Origin: Candidatus Avisuccinivibrio pullicola
GTDB taxonomy: Bacteria; Pseudomonadota; Gammaproteobacteria; Enterobacterales; Succinivibrionaceae
Assembly (NCBI GenBank): GCA_018713485.1
Contig: DVOQ01000016.1
Location: forward strand, 1 to 64,000
Length of the DNA stretch: 64,000 nucleotides
Direction of reading: 5' to 3'
Each line of letters opens with the position of its first letter. The first letter of the stretch is position 1. The notes under the pieces are model-generated. The model worked only from the letters and a program-made list of their open reading frames with translations. It did not search any database and was not told the origin of the DNA. The translations under genes and the position numbers were made by a program. Positions 25,427 through 35,170 of the stretch are shown here, piece by piece.

Positions 25427-28400
25427 CCGCTTCTTTATCGCCCGTCCCGTCCTGACCGCCGTGGTGATCCTCATCACCCTGCTTTTAGGCCTGCTCTCCC
25501 TAATGCAGCTGGAGATCGCCCGCTACCCGAGCATTGCCCCGCCGGCGGTGAGTATTTCGCTCTCCTATCCCGGGGCCTCGGCCTCCACTCTGGAGCATAC
25601 CGTCTCCCAGGTAGTGGAGCAGCAGATGACGGGTCTTGATAACCTGCTTTATTTCCGTACGCGTGCCAATTCCGAAGGCCGCGTTTCCATGAACTTTTAC
25701 TTTGATCCCTCGGTCAATCCCGACGTGGCGCAGATGCAGGTGCAAAACCGCCTTGATACCATCATGTCCTCGCTGCCGGAGGCGGTGCAGCGCTCAGGGG
25801 CCAGGATCCGCAAGGTCTCGGATGACACTTTGCAGAATATTGCCTTTTACGCCACGGACGGCTCGCTCTCCCAGGAGGACGTGGCCGATTTTTTAGCCTC
25901 GGTGGTACAGGATCCCCTAAGCCGTTTAAACGGCGTAGGCCAGGTGACCCTGCGCGGCTCGCAGTACGCTATCCGCATCTGGCTTAATCATCCCCGTCTT
26001 TATGAGTACGCCTTAAATCCCTCCGACGTGGTGGCGGCCATTGAAAAGCAGAATCAGCAGGTGTCGGCCGGACAGTTAGGCGCGCTGCCTTCCGTGGAAA
26101 ATCAGCCGCTTAACATCAATGTTAAGTCGCGGCAGCTTTTAGAGACGGTCACGGACTTTGAGAACCTGCTTTTAAAGGTGGACAGCTCGGGGGCGGCAGT
26201 GTACTTAAAGGATGTCGCCACCGTGGAGATGGGGCGTGAGAATTACACGTACTTTGGCAATTACAACGGCCGGCCTATGGCTGCCCTGCAGATTGAGCTC
26301 TCCGAAGGAGCTAACGCCGTGACCACGGCCGGGGCCATCGAGGAACTGCTCAGGCGTCTGCGGCCGCTCTTTCCCGATAAGCTCACTTACGCTTACGCTT
26401 ACGATACCGTGCCCTTCGTCAAGGTCTCGCTTTACGAGGTGACGCAGACCTTAATCGAGGCTCTCCTCCTCGTTGCGCTGGTGCTCTATATCTTCCTGCG
26501 CTCCTTAAGAGCCATGCTTATCGTGGCCCTGACCGTGCCCGTGGTGCTCTCCGGCACGGTTTGCGTGCTCTTTTTCATGGGTTATTCCATCAATACCCTG
26601 ACCATGTTCGCCATGGTGCTTGCCATTGGCCTGCTAGTCGATGACGCCATCGTGGTGGTGGAAAACATCACCCGCCTCGTAAGCGAAGAAGGTCTTTCCG
26701 TGCCTGCGGCGGCGGTACGCAGTATGCAGGAGATCGCTCCCGCGCTCATCGGCGTGGGTTTGGTGATCGCCGCTGTTTTTACCCCGATGGGCTTTTTCCC
26801 GGGGGCCGTGGGTAATATCTACAAGCAGTTTTCCGTGACCATCGTCGCGGCCATGCTGCTTTCGGTGCTCACCGCCATCCTCGTAACGCCCAGTCTCTGC
26901 GCCCGGTTTTTAAAGGTAGCGGGCAAGGCGGATAAGCTCCCTGCGGATGGGGAATTTAAGGCAAGAAGCGTGTCCCGCTCTCCTTTCACGGCGCTCCTTA
27001 ATCTCTTTGACGGCGGTTTCAGGAAAAGCCGCGAGCTGACGCTTAAGGCTGCCGCCTGTGCGGTGGAGCATTTAAAGCTTTCCTTTTTGACGATCCTGCT
27101 CTGTACGGTACTTTGCGGAGGTCTTTACGTCCTCATCCCCTCATCCTTTCTGCCCGTTGAGGATCAGAGCGTGCTTTCCGCGCGCATCGTCATGCCGCCC
27201 GGCACCACGCAGGAGGTGACGGCGAAGGTGGCCCTCGATATTGAGGATTATTTCCGCACCTCTGAAAAGGAATACGTGGAAGGAGTGATGCTTTCCCTGG
27301 GCACCGGGGGCGGTTCGGCATCCGGTCAGGCCACGGCGCAGCTTAACATCCGTCTGAAGCACTGGGACGAGCGCGTCAGTGAGGAGAGCTCGGCGCAGGC
27401 TATCTTAAGGCGTGCCAAGGCCCGCTTTGATAATGTGCCGGACGCCAAGATCAATTTCTCGCTGCCGGCCTCGGTACGGGGACTGGGCTCATCTTCGGGC
27501 TTTGACGTCTACGTGCAGAACGTCAACGGCCATGATCACGCGCAGTTCCTAAGTGACGTGCAGGAGATCGTGCAGCGGGCCAATGACAGCGTGCGGCTTT
27601 TCAACGTGCGCTACGAGGTACAGGACGACGCTCCCGAGCTTATCGTCTCCATGGACGATCTCAAAGCCGGCCAGTACGGGGTGGATTTAGACACGCTCAA
27701 TGAGAACCTGGAGATCGCGTGGGGAGGTAAGTACGTCAATGATTTTGTCGATCGCGGACGCATCAAATCCGTTTACGTGCAGTCCGCGCCTGAGTTCCGC
27801 TCGCTGCCTTCCGATCTCAATTCCCTGTATTTAAGAAACGCTCAGGGACAAATGGTCAGCGCGGGAGCCATCGTTACTACCTCCTATGACTACGGCCCTA
27901 AGCAGTTAGAGCGCTTTAACGGCGTGGCGGCGATCGGCGTGACGGGCGATCCCGCCCCCGGAGTGAGTTCAGGTGAGGCGATGGCCGAAATTGCCCGCAT
28001 TATCAATGCCCATCCGGGCAATTACGGTTACGCCTGGTCGGGCAGTTCCTATCAGGAGCAGACCTCGGGACAGCTTTTGCCCCTGCTCTTTTCCGTTTCC
28101 GCGCTCATCGTGTTCCTGTGTCTTGCCGCTCTCTATGAATCGTGGTCCATCCCTCTGTCCGTGATTCTGATCCTGCCTCTTGGCGTGCTGGGCGCTCTGG
28201 GAGCCATTTACCTGCGCTCGCTGACCTTTGACGTGTATTTGCAGGTGGGACTTCTGACCACGGGAGGCCTTGCCGCCAAGAACGCCATTCTCATCGTGGA
28301 GTATGCCGCCTCTTTCCATCACTCGGGCATGAGTCTTAAGGACAGCGCGCTTCTCGCCTTAAGGCAGCGCTTCCGTCCCATCATCATGACTTCGGTGGCC

Positions 28401-28601
28401 TTTTTGCTGGGCGTTCTGCCGCTGGCCACCGCCACGGGCGCAGGAGCGGCCTCACAGCAGTCCATCGGCACGGGCGTGCTGGGAGGAACCCTTATGGCGA
28501 CGGTCTTAGGCGTTATTCTCGTACCCGCCTTCTTCGTGATGGTGGGGCGTCTCTTTGATAAATCAGCAGATGGGTCGGGTACAGCCTCTAAGGAGCTCTG
28601 A
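25419..28601 (+). CDS. RND efflux transporter permease (AcrB-like)
   Basis: 1060 aa; MFSRFFIARPVLTAVVILI, GLLVDDAIVVVENITR, LTTGGLAAKNAILIVEYA; overlaps the adaptor by 8 bp. Confidence 0.96.
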   Translation: MFSRFFIARPVLTAVVILITLLLGLLSLMQLEIARYPSIAPPAVSISLSYPGASASTLEHTVSQVVEQQMTGLDNLLYFRTRANSEGRVSMNFYFDPSVNPDVAQMQVQNRLDTIMSSLPEAVQRSGARIRKVSDDTLQNIAFYATDGSLSQEDVADFLASVVQDPLSRLNGVGQVTLRGSQYAIRIWLNHPRLYEYALNPSDVVAAIEKQNQQVSAGQLGALPSVENQPLNINVKSRQLLETVTDFENLLLKVDSSGAAVYLKDVATVEMGRENYTYFGNYNGRPMAALQIELSEGANAVTTAGAIEELLRRLRPLFPDKLTYAYAYDTVPFVKVSLYEVTQTLIEALLLVALVLYIFLRSLRAMLIVALTVPVVLSGTVCVLFFMGYSINTLTMFAMVLAIGLLVDDAIVVVENITRLVSEEGLSVPAAAVRSMQEIAPALIGVGLVIAAVFTPMGFFPGAVGNIYKQFSVTIVAAMLLSVLTAILVTPSLCARFLKVAGKADKLPADGEFKARSVSRSPFTALLNLFDGGFRKSRELTLKAAACAVEHLKLSFLTILLCTVLCGGLYVLIPSSFLPVEDQSVLSARIVMPPGTTQEVTAKVALDIEDYFRTSEKEYVEGVMLSLGTGGGSASGQATAQLNIRLKHWDERVSEESSAQAILRRAKARFDNVPDAKINFSLPASVRGLGSSSGFDVYVQNVNGHDHAQFLSDVQEIVQRANDSVRLFNVRYEVQDDAPELIVSMDDLKAGQYGVDLDTLNENLEIAWGGKYVNDFVDRGRIKSVYVQSAPEFRSLPSDLNSLYLRNAQGQMVSAGAIVTTSYDYGPKQLERFNGVAAIGVTGDPAPGVSSGEAMAEIARIINAHPGNYGYAWSGSSYQEQTSGQLLPLLFSVSALIVFLCLAALYESWSIPLSVILILPLGVLGALGAIYLRSLTFDVYLQVGLLTTGGLAAKNAILIVEYAASFHHSGMSLKDSALLALRQRFRPIIMTSVAFLLGVLPLATATGAGAASQQSIGTGVLGGTLMATVLGVILVPAFFVMVGRLFDKSADGSGTASKEL

Positions 28602-29131
28602 TGGTTCAGCATGTCATTGTGAAAGGTCCTTCCCCTGAGTATAAGCGGCTCTTTGACAGAGAGGCGCATCTGCTGCACGCCATTCTGGGAACGCATCTTA
28701 CGGGGATCTTCCATATCGGATCCACGGCGGTGCCGCATCTTTACGCCAAACCAGTTATCGACATCCTGATTGCCGTGGATACGCTTAAGGCTGCAGATGT
28801 GCGGCAGGGCATTTTTGAGAAGGCAGGTTACGAGTACCTGGGAGAGTTCGGGATCGAGGGGCGGCGCTATTTAAGAAAGGGCGGCGATGAGCGGACCCAT
28901 CAGGTACATATCTTTGACCGCGCTGATCGCCTGAATATTGATCGCCATTTAGCGGTGCGCGACTATCTCATCCGTCATCCCGAGATGCGTGACGCCTATG
29001 GTCTCCTGAAGTGCGATCTCGCCCTGCGCTTTCCTCTGGACATCGCCGCTTACTGCGAGGGCAAGGCGGAGTTTATGCAGGAGCTGGAAAAGAGGGCTCT
29101 GGAGGAATTCAGAGGCGGCTATAGTTATTAA
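28601..29131 (+). CDS. GrpB family protein (UPF0157)
   Basis: IFHIGSTAVPHLYAKPVIDILIAVD ... FRDYLIRHPEMRDAYGLLK. Confidence 0.85.
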   Translation: MVQHVIVKGPSPEYKRLFDREAHLLHAILGTHLTGIFHIGSTAVPHLYAKPVIDILIAVDTLKAADVRQGIFEKAGYEYLGEFGIEGRRYLRKGGDERTHQVHIFDRADRLNIDRHLAVRDYLIRHPEMRDAYGLLKCDLALRFPLDIAAYCEGKAEFMQELEKRALEEFRGGYSY

Positions 29132-29159
29132 GCTGACAGTACACACAGAGAGGACATCC

Positions 29160-29744
29160 ATGTTTAAGATTTTTCTGACCGTCACGGCCCTGATCCTTTG
29201 CCAGGGATTAGTACATGCCGCTCCGGCACAGTTAAACGCCCCTTCTGCCGGACGTCCGCTGCTTAAGGCCTTTACTTTTGGTAAGGGACAGTACAGTGCT
29301 TCCTTAAAGCGCCTGCAGACCACTGCCTGCAGACCCGTTAAGGCCGGCAGTGCGGTGCGTTTTGACGGCTCCTGTTTAGGACTTGCCGGAGATCCGGAGG
29401 TGGTGGCTGACGGCGTGCCCTCCTCGGATATCCTCTTTGATCTTACCCTGAGCTTTAAGGATGAGACGTTTTTTGAGGATTACGCTAAGGCACTTAAGGC
29501 CCGTTACGGAGAGCCCACGGGAGAGGTAAAGACCTACTTTGCAGGCGAGACTCTGGTGTGGCAGGGAGAGGAGCTCTTTGTTGAGCTCTCCGCTCCTTTT
29601 AATATCGGCGGGAAGATGACCTTGCGCTATGCCGATCCGGAGTTCACCGCTCTCTATGAGCAGATGCGCATGGCAAGACGGGAGCAGGGACGCAAAGACG
29701 CCGCGCCGGTAAATACCGGGGCGGCTCTTGAGGATCTGCTGTAA
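29160..29744 (+). CDS. secreted hypothetical protein
   Basis: N-terminal signal peptide MFKIFLTVTALILCQGLVHAAP; no recognised domain. Confidence 0.6.
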   Translation: MFKIFLTVTALILCQGLVHAAPAQLNAPSAGRPLLKAFTFGKGQYSASLKRLQTTACRPVKAGSAVRFDGSCLGLAGDPEVVADGVPSSDILFDLTLSFKDETFFEDYAKALKARYGEPTGEVKTYFAGETLVWQGEELFVELSAPFNIGGKMTLRYADPEFTALYEQMRMARREQGRKDAAPVNTGAALEDLL

Positions 29745-29809
29745 GGACGCACCTTGCGGGGCGCTCTTAAAGGTCAGGGAGGGGACAGGTCTGCCCCCTG
29801 GCCTTTAAG

Positions 29810-30040
29810 CTAACGGCGGCCGCGGCGCAGCATCATGCCCGCAGCGCCCATGGCACCAACCGTGCCCAGGGTCCTGCCGGTAAGCAGTTTGCGGGCAGAG
29901 TCGCTTTTGGCTACTTTGCCGATACTCTCCGCCAGTTCATCCAGACCTAAATTCTTTTCCTTGCAGTAGCGGTAGCCTAATACCCCCACCACCACGCCGG
30001 CGGCGAAGACGGCACCGTAAGTTAACAGGCTTTTATTCAC
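29810..30040 (-). CDS. small membrane protein in P-type ATPase cluster
   Basis: One Gly-rich TM (YGAVFAAGVVVGVLGYRYCKEK) and C-terminal Arg-rich tail MMLRRGRR. Confidence 0.65.
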   Translation of the reverse strand: MNKSLLTYGAVFAAGVVVGVLGYRYCKEKNLGLDELAESIGKVAKSDSARKLLTGRTLGTVGAMGAAGMMLRRGRR

Positions 30041-30048
30041 GTCTGCTC

Positions 30049-30327
30049 CTACTGGCCGTTTGCCGGGGTAGAGTAACGGGACTGATACTCGGCGATGAGA
30101 TCTTCAAGGCGCTCCTTCTGGGCCATGAGCTCCTCTAAACTGAGTTCGTCCTTAGCTCCCTCAGCGGGAGCGGCGGCTGCGCCTTCCTCAGCGGGACCGT
30201 CTTTAAAGAAACCGGCCTTATTGAGGCGTTCCCCGATTTCGTCTTTGTGCTCGTTATAGAACTTAAAGCCTAAGGCACCGACGGCGGCACCGGCTAAAAA
30301 ACCAATGAGCAGATTTTTGTCAAACAT
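30049..30327 (-). CDS. small YtxH-like membrane protein in P-type ATPase cluster
   Basis: IGFLAGAAVGALGFKFYNEHKDEIGERLNKAG then Ala-rich linker and coiled coil. Confidence 0.65.
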   Translation of the reverse strand: MFDKNLLIGFLAGAAVGALGFKFYNEHKDEIGERLNKAGFFKDGPAEEGAAAAPAEGAKDELSLEELMAQKERLEDLIAEYQSRYSTPANGQ

Positions 30328-30341
30328 GTATGGCTCCTTAA

Positions 30342-32486
30342 TTAACGGCGTGAGCGCACGTTTTTCGGTAACAGCACGCGCACGGAATTGGCAACCACCC
30401 CGAGGGTGGAGGCATTATGCACCACCGAGGCTACGAGCGGATTGATGACTCCGAGGGCTCCCAGGGTCATGGCCGCCGTATTGACGAGGATGGTGACGGT
30501 GAAATTCTGATGGACAAGACGCATGGTATCACGGCTTAATTCGATAAAGCGCGGCAGCTTTAAGGGATCTTCGGAGCTTATCGTGACGTCCGCCGTTTCC
30601 ATGGCGGTGTCGGTACAGCCCTTGCCCATGGCGACGCCGATGGAGGCGTAGGCGAGGGCGGGAGCATCGTTAATGCCGTCTCCGACCATGAGTACCGTAC
30701 CCACATCCTGTTTCTGCGAGACGATCTGTGCCTTATCCTCGGGCAGCACCTCGGCCTTGTAACCGTCGAGATTAAGCGACGAAGCGATGTCGCGGGCGGT
30801 CTTCTCGTTGTCTCCTGTCAGCATGATGATCTCCTCCACGCCTAAATGACGCAGACGGTTCACCGCGCGCTTGAACAGCGGACGTACCGGATCGGCCACC
30901 TCGATGATCCCGGCAAGGCGCCCCTGATGGGCAACATAGATAAGCGAACCGCTTTCGGCTTTACGCACCGGCGTAAGGTCAAGATCCGTGACCTGTCTTT
31001 CCTGCATAAACTTTAAGGAACCCACGAGAGTTAATCCGCCCTCGCAGCCCTCAAAGGGGCAGAGCTCCCCTTCCATGCCGCGGGCCATGACGGTGCGCGT
31101 GTCGTAATGGTTAGGCAGGGTGAGACCGCGCTCTCTGGCCTCATCGAGAATGGCCATGGCCATGGGATGGGTCGAATGCACCTCGGTGCCTCCGGCAAGC
31201 TTCAGCAGCAGTTCCTCGCTGTAGCCAGGCGCGCAGGTCAGGGAGGTGATCGCGGGACGGCCGCGTGTGATGGTGCCGGTCTTGTCAAGAATGACGGTAT
31301 CGATGGCCGCGGCACTCTCAATGAAGCTGCCGCCCTTGACTAAAATACCCTCGCGGGCGGCCCTGGAGATCGCCGCGGACATGGCCGTGGCGGTGGAGAG
31401 CTTTAAGCCGCACGAGAAATCAATAAAGAGCATGTTGAGTACGCGCTGCAGATCCCGCGTGGCGAGGTATACCGCGGCCGCGGCGATAAAGGACACGGGC
31501 ACGAGCGAGGTGGCCATGCGGTCGGCGTACTGCTGAATGGGCGCACGGCGGTTCTGCGCGTTCTCCACCATGTGCACGATGCGCGAGAGGGAGGTGTCAT
31601 CGCCGACGCGTTCGACCGTGACCTCGATTTCACCTAAACGGATGGTGCTGCCGGCGTAGACCTTATCTCCCACGCCCTTAGTGGCGGGCACCGACTCGCC
31701 GGTGATGGCAGCCTCGTCCACGGCCGCCTCTCCATGGCAGACCACGCCGTCAACGCAGATCTTCTCGCCGGTGTGCACGGCTACCTTCATGCCCACGCTG
31801 ACCTTTTCAATGGGGACGCGCACCTCGGTGCCGTCCTCACGGGTCACCCAGACTTCCTGCTCGTTAAGCCCCACCAGATCCTGAATGTTCTGACGGGCTT
31901 TCTGCGCGGCGAGAATGGTCAGGGTCTCGGCGAAATTGGAGAGGGCTAAAAGCGAGAGCGAGGACTCCGGCCTGCCTGCGGCAATGGAGGAGAGCACCGC
32001 CGTAACTGTCAGCGTATCGGCGTTCGGGCGTCGCTCTTTCACAGCTCCCATGAGACCTTCCTTCACTAGCCCTGCGCTCAGGCTGAGAACGCTCAGGTGG
32101 CGCAGCAGGGCTGTCGAGGCGTAAAGGGTGGGGTTCACGCGCTTCAGGAGGGCGAAGGCGACAAAGGCGGCGATGGAGGCCAGAGCCTGACGCTTGTGAC
32201 GGTCAAGCTGCGCCTTAACGTCGCCGGGCGTGGCACTTTCCTTCTTCCTTATCAGAGTGCCGGCACTGCTTACCGTCTCCATGGAGGAGGCAAAGAGGGC
32301 TCTGCCCAGGTTTCTGCTCACTAATAAAGTTGCCCTGAGGTAGCTTAAGCCGTTCACGGTAAGCTTTAATGACGTGCCTGCAATGCAGGCGGAAATCACG
32401 CCTTTCTCACGGCGCAGGCGCGCCTCCAGCAGAGCGCTTTGCGTATAGGAAGGAGCGCTCAGAAGCGGATAGGTAAAGTTTTGCAT
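30342..32486 (-). CDS. P1B-type heavy-metal-translocating ATPase (candidate P1B-6/FezB-like)
   Basis: 714 aa; TGESVPATKG, DKTGTITRGRPAI, STHPMA, GDGINDAPALA; TM metal-binding motif reads FSCGLKL instead of CPC/CPH; no N-terminal CxxC. Confidence 0.85.
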   Translation of the reverse strand: MQNFTYPLLSAPSYTQSALLEARLRREKGVISACIAGTSLKLTVNGLSYLRATLLVSRNLGRALFASSMETVSSAGTLIRKKESATPGDVKAQLDRHKRQALASIAAFVAFALLKRVNPTLYASTALLRHLSVLSLSAGLVKEGLMGAVKERRPNADTLTVTAVLSSIAAGRPESSLSLLALSNFAETLTILAAQKARQNIQDLVGLNEQEVWVTREDGTEVRVPIEKVSVGMKVAVHTGEKICVDGVVCHGEAAVDEAAITGESVPATKGVGDKVYAGSTIRLGEIEVTVERVGDDTSLSRIVHMVENAQNRRAPIQQYADRMATSLVPVSFIAAAAVYLATRDLQRVLNMLFIDFSCGLKLSTATAMSAAISRAAREGILVKGGSFIESAAAIDTVILDKTGTITRGRPAITSLTCAPGYSEELLLKLAGGTEVHSTHPMAMAILDEARERGLTLPNHYDTRTVMARGMEGELCPFEGCEGGLTLVGSLKFMQERQVTDLDLTPVRKAESGSLIYVAHQGRLAGIIEVADPVRPLFKRAVNRLRHLGVEEIIMLTGDNEKTARDIASSLNLDGYKAEVLPEDKAQIVSQKQDVGTVLMVGDGINDAPALAYASIGVAMGKGCTDTAMETADVTISSEDPLKLPRFIELSRDTMRLVHQNFTVTILVNTAAMTLGALGVINPLVASVVHNASTLGVVANSVRVLLPKNVRSRR

Positions 32487-32494
32487 ACAGCCTC

Positions 32495-33160
32495 TTAACG
32501 GTTTTTACCGTTATCCTGAAGGTTATCTTTTACTCCCTTAAGGGGATCGGGACGCGAGAAGAGCGAGGCCTTCACCGTGCCCTCGTTTAAAGTACGGAAT
32601 TTACGGTGGGTCTGACGCAGTAAGAGCGCCACGCCCCACCAGAAAAGCTGTGGTCCCGAGGGACGCTCTCCGCGCAGCACGCGGGAAACGCCGTAGGCGA
32701 TGAGAGCCAGTCCCGCGATACGGCTTACAAAGACCGGCTCGGAATGATTTAAAAAGGACGCCATGCCGTCTTTTAAGCGGCGGGCGCTGTCATTGAGGTT
32801 CTCACCCATCTCAATTAAGGAGCGGGGCAGGAGGCTTTCCTCCTGCTGCGCGTGACGTCCTGAGAGCTCGTGGGAGAGCGTGTCAAACAGCGCGTCCATG
32901 ACGCTTTCTTCCTGGGAATAGGTGACGGTAAGCGAGCCCGTGACGGGATTAGCGTTCACGGAAGAGATGAGAGGAAAATCGCGCAGGGCCCCGGTTACCG
33001 CCTCGCAGAGCGCCGGATCGCCTTTTAATGCCTGACAGGTATAGCGGCGGCGTCCTTTAATGCGGTGGGCGATGATGAGTACGTCAGGTGAGCCCTCAAA
33101 AAGCGAGCGCACGAAACCTCCGGCCTTAAGGCCCAGGGAAAAGGGAGTGAGTGCGGCCAT
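32495..33160 (-). CDS. HMA2-like domain membrane protein
   Basis: IIAHRIKGRRRYTCQALKGD and SSVNANPVTGSLTVTYSQ, followed by a TM segment; metal-binding CxxC absent. Confidence 0.65.
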   Translation of the reverse strand: MAALTPFSLGLKAGGFVRSLFEGSPDVLIIAHRIKGRRRYTCQALKGDPALCEAVTGALRDFPLISSVNANPVTGSLTVTYSQEESVMDALFDTLSHELSGRHAQQEESLLPRSLIEMGENLNDSARRLKDGMASFLNHSEPVFVSRIAGLALIAYGVSRVLRGERPSGPQLFWWGVALLLRQTHRKFRTLNEGTVKASLFSRPDPLKGVKDNLQDNGKNR

Positions 33161-33162
33161 GT

Positions 33163-33477
33163 TCAGTGTCCTTGTGCAAGATAGCGCTCCCTGGCCTTTT
33201 TAAGCATGAGCCCCGGCAGTGAGGCGGGGTCAAGGGCAGATAGCGCATAATAAACGGTGACAGATCCGGTTACGGGGTTAATGCTGAAGGATCTGACCGC
33301 CTTAAGCGAGCTTAAGGCTTCTTCAAGAGAGGCTCGGGTGTCTGCCTCATGCTTTAAACGCGGCCAGAGAAGGCGGATCCGGCAGGGATCCGTGTTCTCG
33401 ATAAGGTGCATGACGGTCATCTCGTTAAGAGCCGTCTCCGCCTTTAATTTAAGCCACGCATCCTGAAGCCACGCCAC
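33163..33477 (-). CDS. HMA2-like domain protein
   Basis: TDPCRIRLLWPRLKHE and RSFSINPVTGSVTVYYALS parallel the neighbouring gene. Confidence 0.6.
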   Translation of the reverse strand: MAWLQDAWLKLKAETALNEMTVMHLIENTDPCRIRLLWPRLKHEADTRASLEEALSSLKAVRSFSINPVTGSVTVYYALSALDPASLPGLMLKKARERYLAQGH

Positions 33478-33503
33478 GCTTAAGCTCCTTTAATTAGCCT
33501 TGA

Positions 33504-33523
33504 CTAACTTAAATTTAAGTTAG
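33504..33523. promoter_or_regulatory. perfect 20-bp palindrome upstream of P-type ATPase cluster
   Basis: CTAACTTAAATTTAAGTTAG, 27 bp upstream of the first gene of the minus-strand cluster. Confidence 0.65.
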
Positions 33524-33653
33524 CCTACAGTAACCTTGAAAGAATATTAAACCGCGTGCATTATAGCGCATTGCCGGAAGGGTGATGCAAGCGCCTTAAA
33601 AGTGCGCACCGCTTGGAAAAGTTAGGTTAGCTAAGGCTAATTCTACGCGGACT

Positions 33654-34808
33654 TTACTTTGAGCTCAGGGTGAACAGGGTGATCTCCCCCGAAGTGCCAA
33701 GACGCGGCACGTAGCCGCACCACAGGCCGCTGCCGTCACTGACATAGAGCAGGGTATGCCGAAGCTGATAGAGGCCTTCAACGAAACCTGAGTTGGCATT
33801 GGCTGTCACGCCCTTTAAATAGCTGATCTGACCGCCGTGCGTATGTCCCGAGAGAATGAGATCGGGAGCGTCCTCACGTGCGGCGTACTCAGCGGCATGG
33901 CGGGGCTGATGACTTAGGAGAATGGTAAAGTCAGCGTTCTGTGTGCCCTTAAGGGCCTGATCGGGACTGGGACCCTCAAAGCCGCGCGAGGGGGCGGAAT
34001 CATCAGGAAGTCCCGCCACGGCGAGCGTGGCTGCGCCCACCTTCAGGGTCACGTTATCGTTAAGGAGAAGTTTAAGGCCCTCCTTACGGTAATAATCCAT
34101 CCATTCCTTAAAATCGGTGATGTATTCATGGTTGCCGCTTACAAAATAGGTGCCTAAGGGGGCCTGAAGGTTCTTAAGGGGTTCGAGACTGTGCGCGCGG
34201 GCGGCTGGAGTGCCGTCGCTCTGATCGCCCGTGACGAGGATGAGATCGGGCTTTAAGGCATTCACCTTCTCAACGATGGCCGCTGTGCGTTTCTGAAGAA
34301 AGAGGGGGCTTGCATGTATGTCCGTCACCTGCACGACTTTAAGTCCTGAAAGCTCCTCGGGTAGTGCGGAGTAGCTTAAGGGAACGGCTTTGATTTCCGG
34401 CACTCTGACTCCCTCATAGGTGGCAAAGAGCGCAAGAGGTACGTAGATAAGAATGAAGAGACGCGTGAGACGGTGACGCCAGAGCTTAAAGGACTGCGAC
34501 TTGAAGCGGTTTCTGAAAAAACGGCTGAGGATGAGGGTCAGGGCATCGTAGGCGAGAGCCCAGGGCAGCACCAGCGTTCCCAGGACGACAGTGGCGGCAG
34601 TGATGAGAAGCGGGTAGTAAAGGGATCTGAAATCATAGTAGTTGCCAATGGACAGCAGCGCCTGATGCAGGGCACCGAGCAGGGCAGCGCCCAGACATAA
34701 AAGAAGCACATAGAGACGGGGTAAGCCGGCGCCTGCAGCCATACGGTGCACGCTGTAGCCTGCAATGAAGGCGGAAATCAGGACAATGGAAATAAAGATG
34801 ACGGTCAT
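33654..34808 (-). CDS. membrane-anchored metallophosphoesterase
   Basis: VVQVTDIHASPL, LVTGDQSDG, VSGNHEY, LSGHTHGGQI with N-terminal TM segments. Confidence 0.88.
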   Translation of the reverse strand: MTVIFISIVLISAFIAGYSVHRMAAGAGLPRLYVLLLCLGAALLGALHQALLSIGNYYDFRSLYYPLLITAATVVLGTLVLPWALAYDALTLILSRFFRNRFKSQSFKLWRHRLTRLFILIYVPLALFATYEGVRVPEIKAVPLSYSALPEELSGLKVVQVTDIHASPLFLQKRTAAIVEKVNALKPDLILVTGDQSDGTPAARAHSLEPLKNLQAPLGTYFVSGNHEYITDFKEWMDYYRKEGLKLLLNDNVTLKVGAATLAVAGLPDDSAPSRGFEGPSPDQALKGTQNADFTILLSHQPRHAAEYAAREDAPDLILSGHTHGGQISYLKGVTANANSGFVEGLYQLRHTLLYVSDGSGLWCGYVPRLGTSGEITLFTLSSK

Positions 34809-35170
34809 AGCTCTCTCCTTCGCCCGCTTAGTGTAAGACAGGGGCAGCCGTCCCTCAAGATCCTGGAAGGGATACTGCCCTCAGGGAGAGTTTTGGGCAA
34901 GAAAGTGCCTCAATCTGACAGAACGGGGGAGTTATGCAGAGGCAGGACCTCCTTTACGGAAGCAGAGTGCGTCACCTCAGTGCAGGGCGTAAAATCCTTA
35001 AGAAACTTAGTGACTTAGCCTGAGTCTTGTTTATAATAGGTCGTTACGCTGTCTGCACTGTGTGCAGAGCGTCAGTACGGATGCGCCCGGCCCTGCCTTT
35101 CCTGAAGAAGGTATGTGGTAAGGAGTGCTTCGTTTTATGCTTTTTTAGTCGGATGTTTGCAGGAGTTTCT

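Noticed and set aside
34746-35018. 90-aa plus-strand ORF between metallophosphoesterase and proQ
   Set aside because: Overlaps the metallophosphoesterase start region and looks like spurious translation; no good ribosome-binding site.
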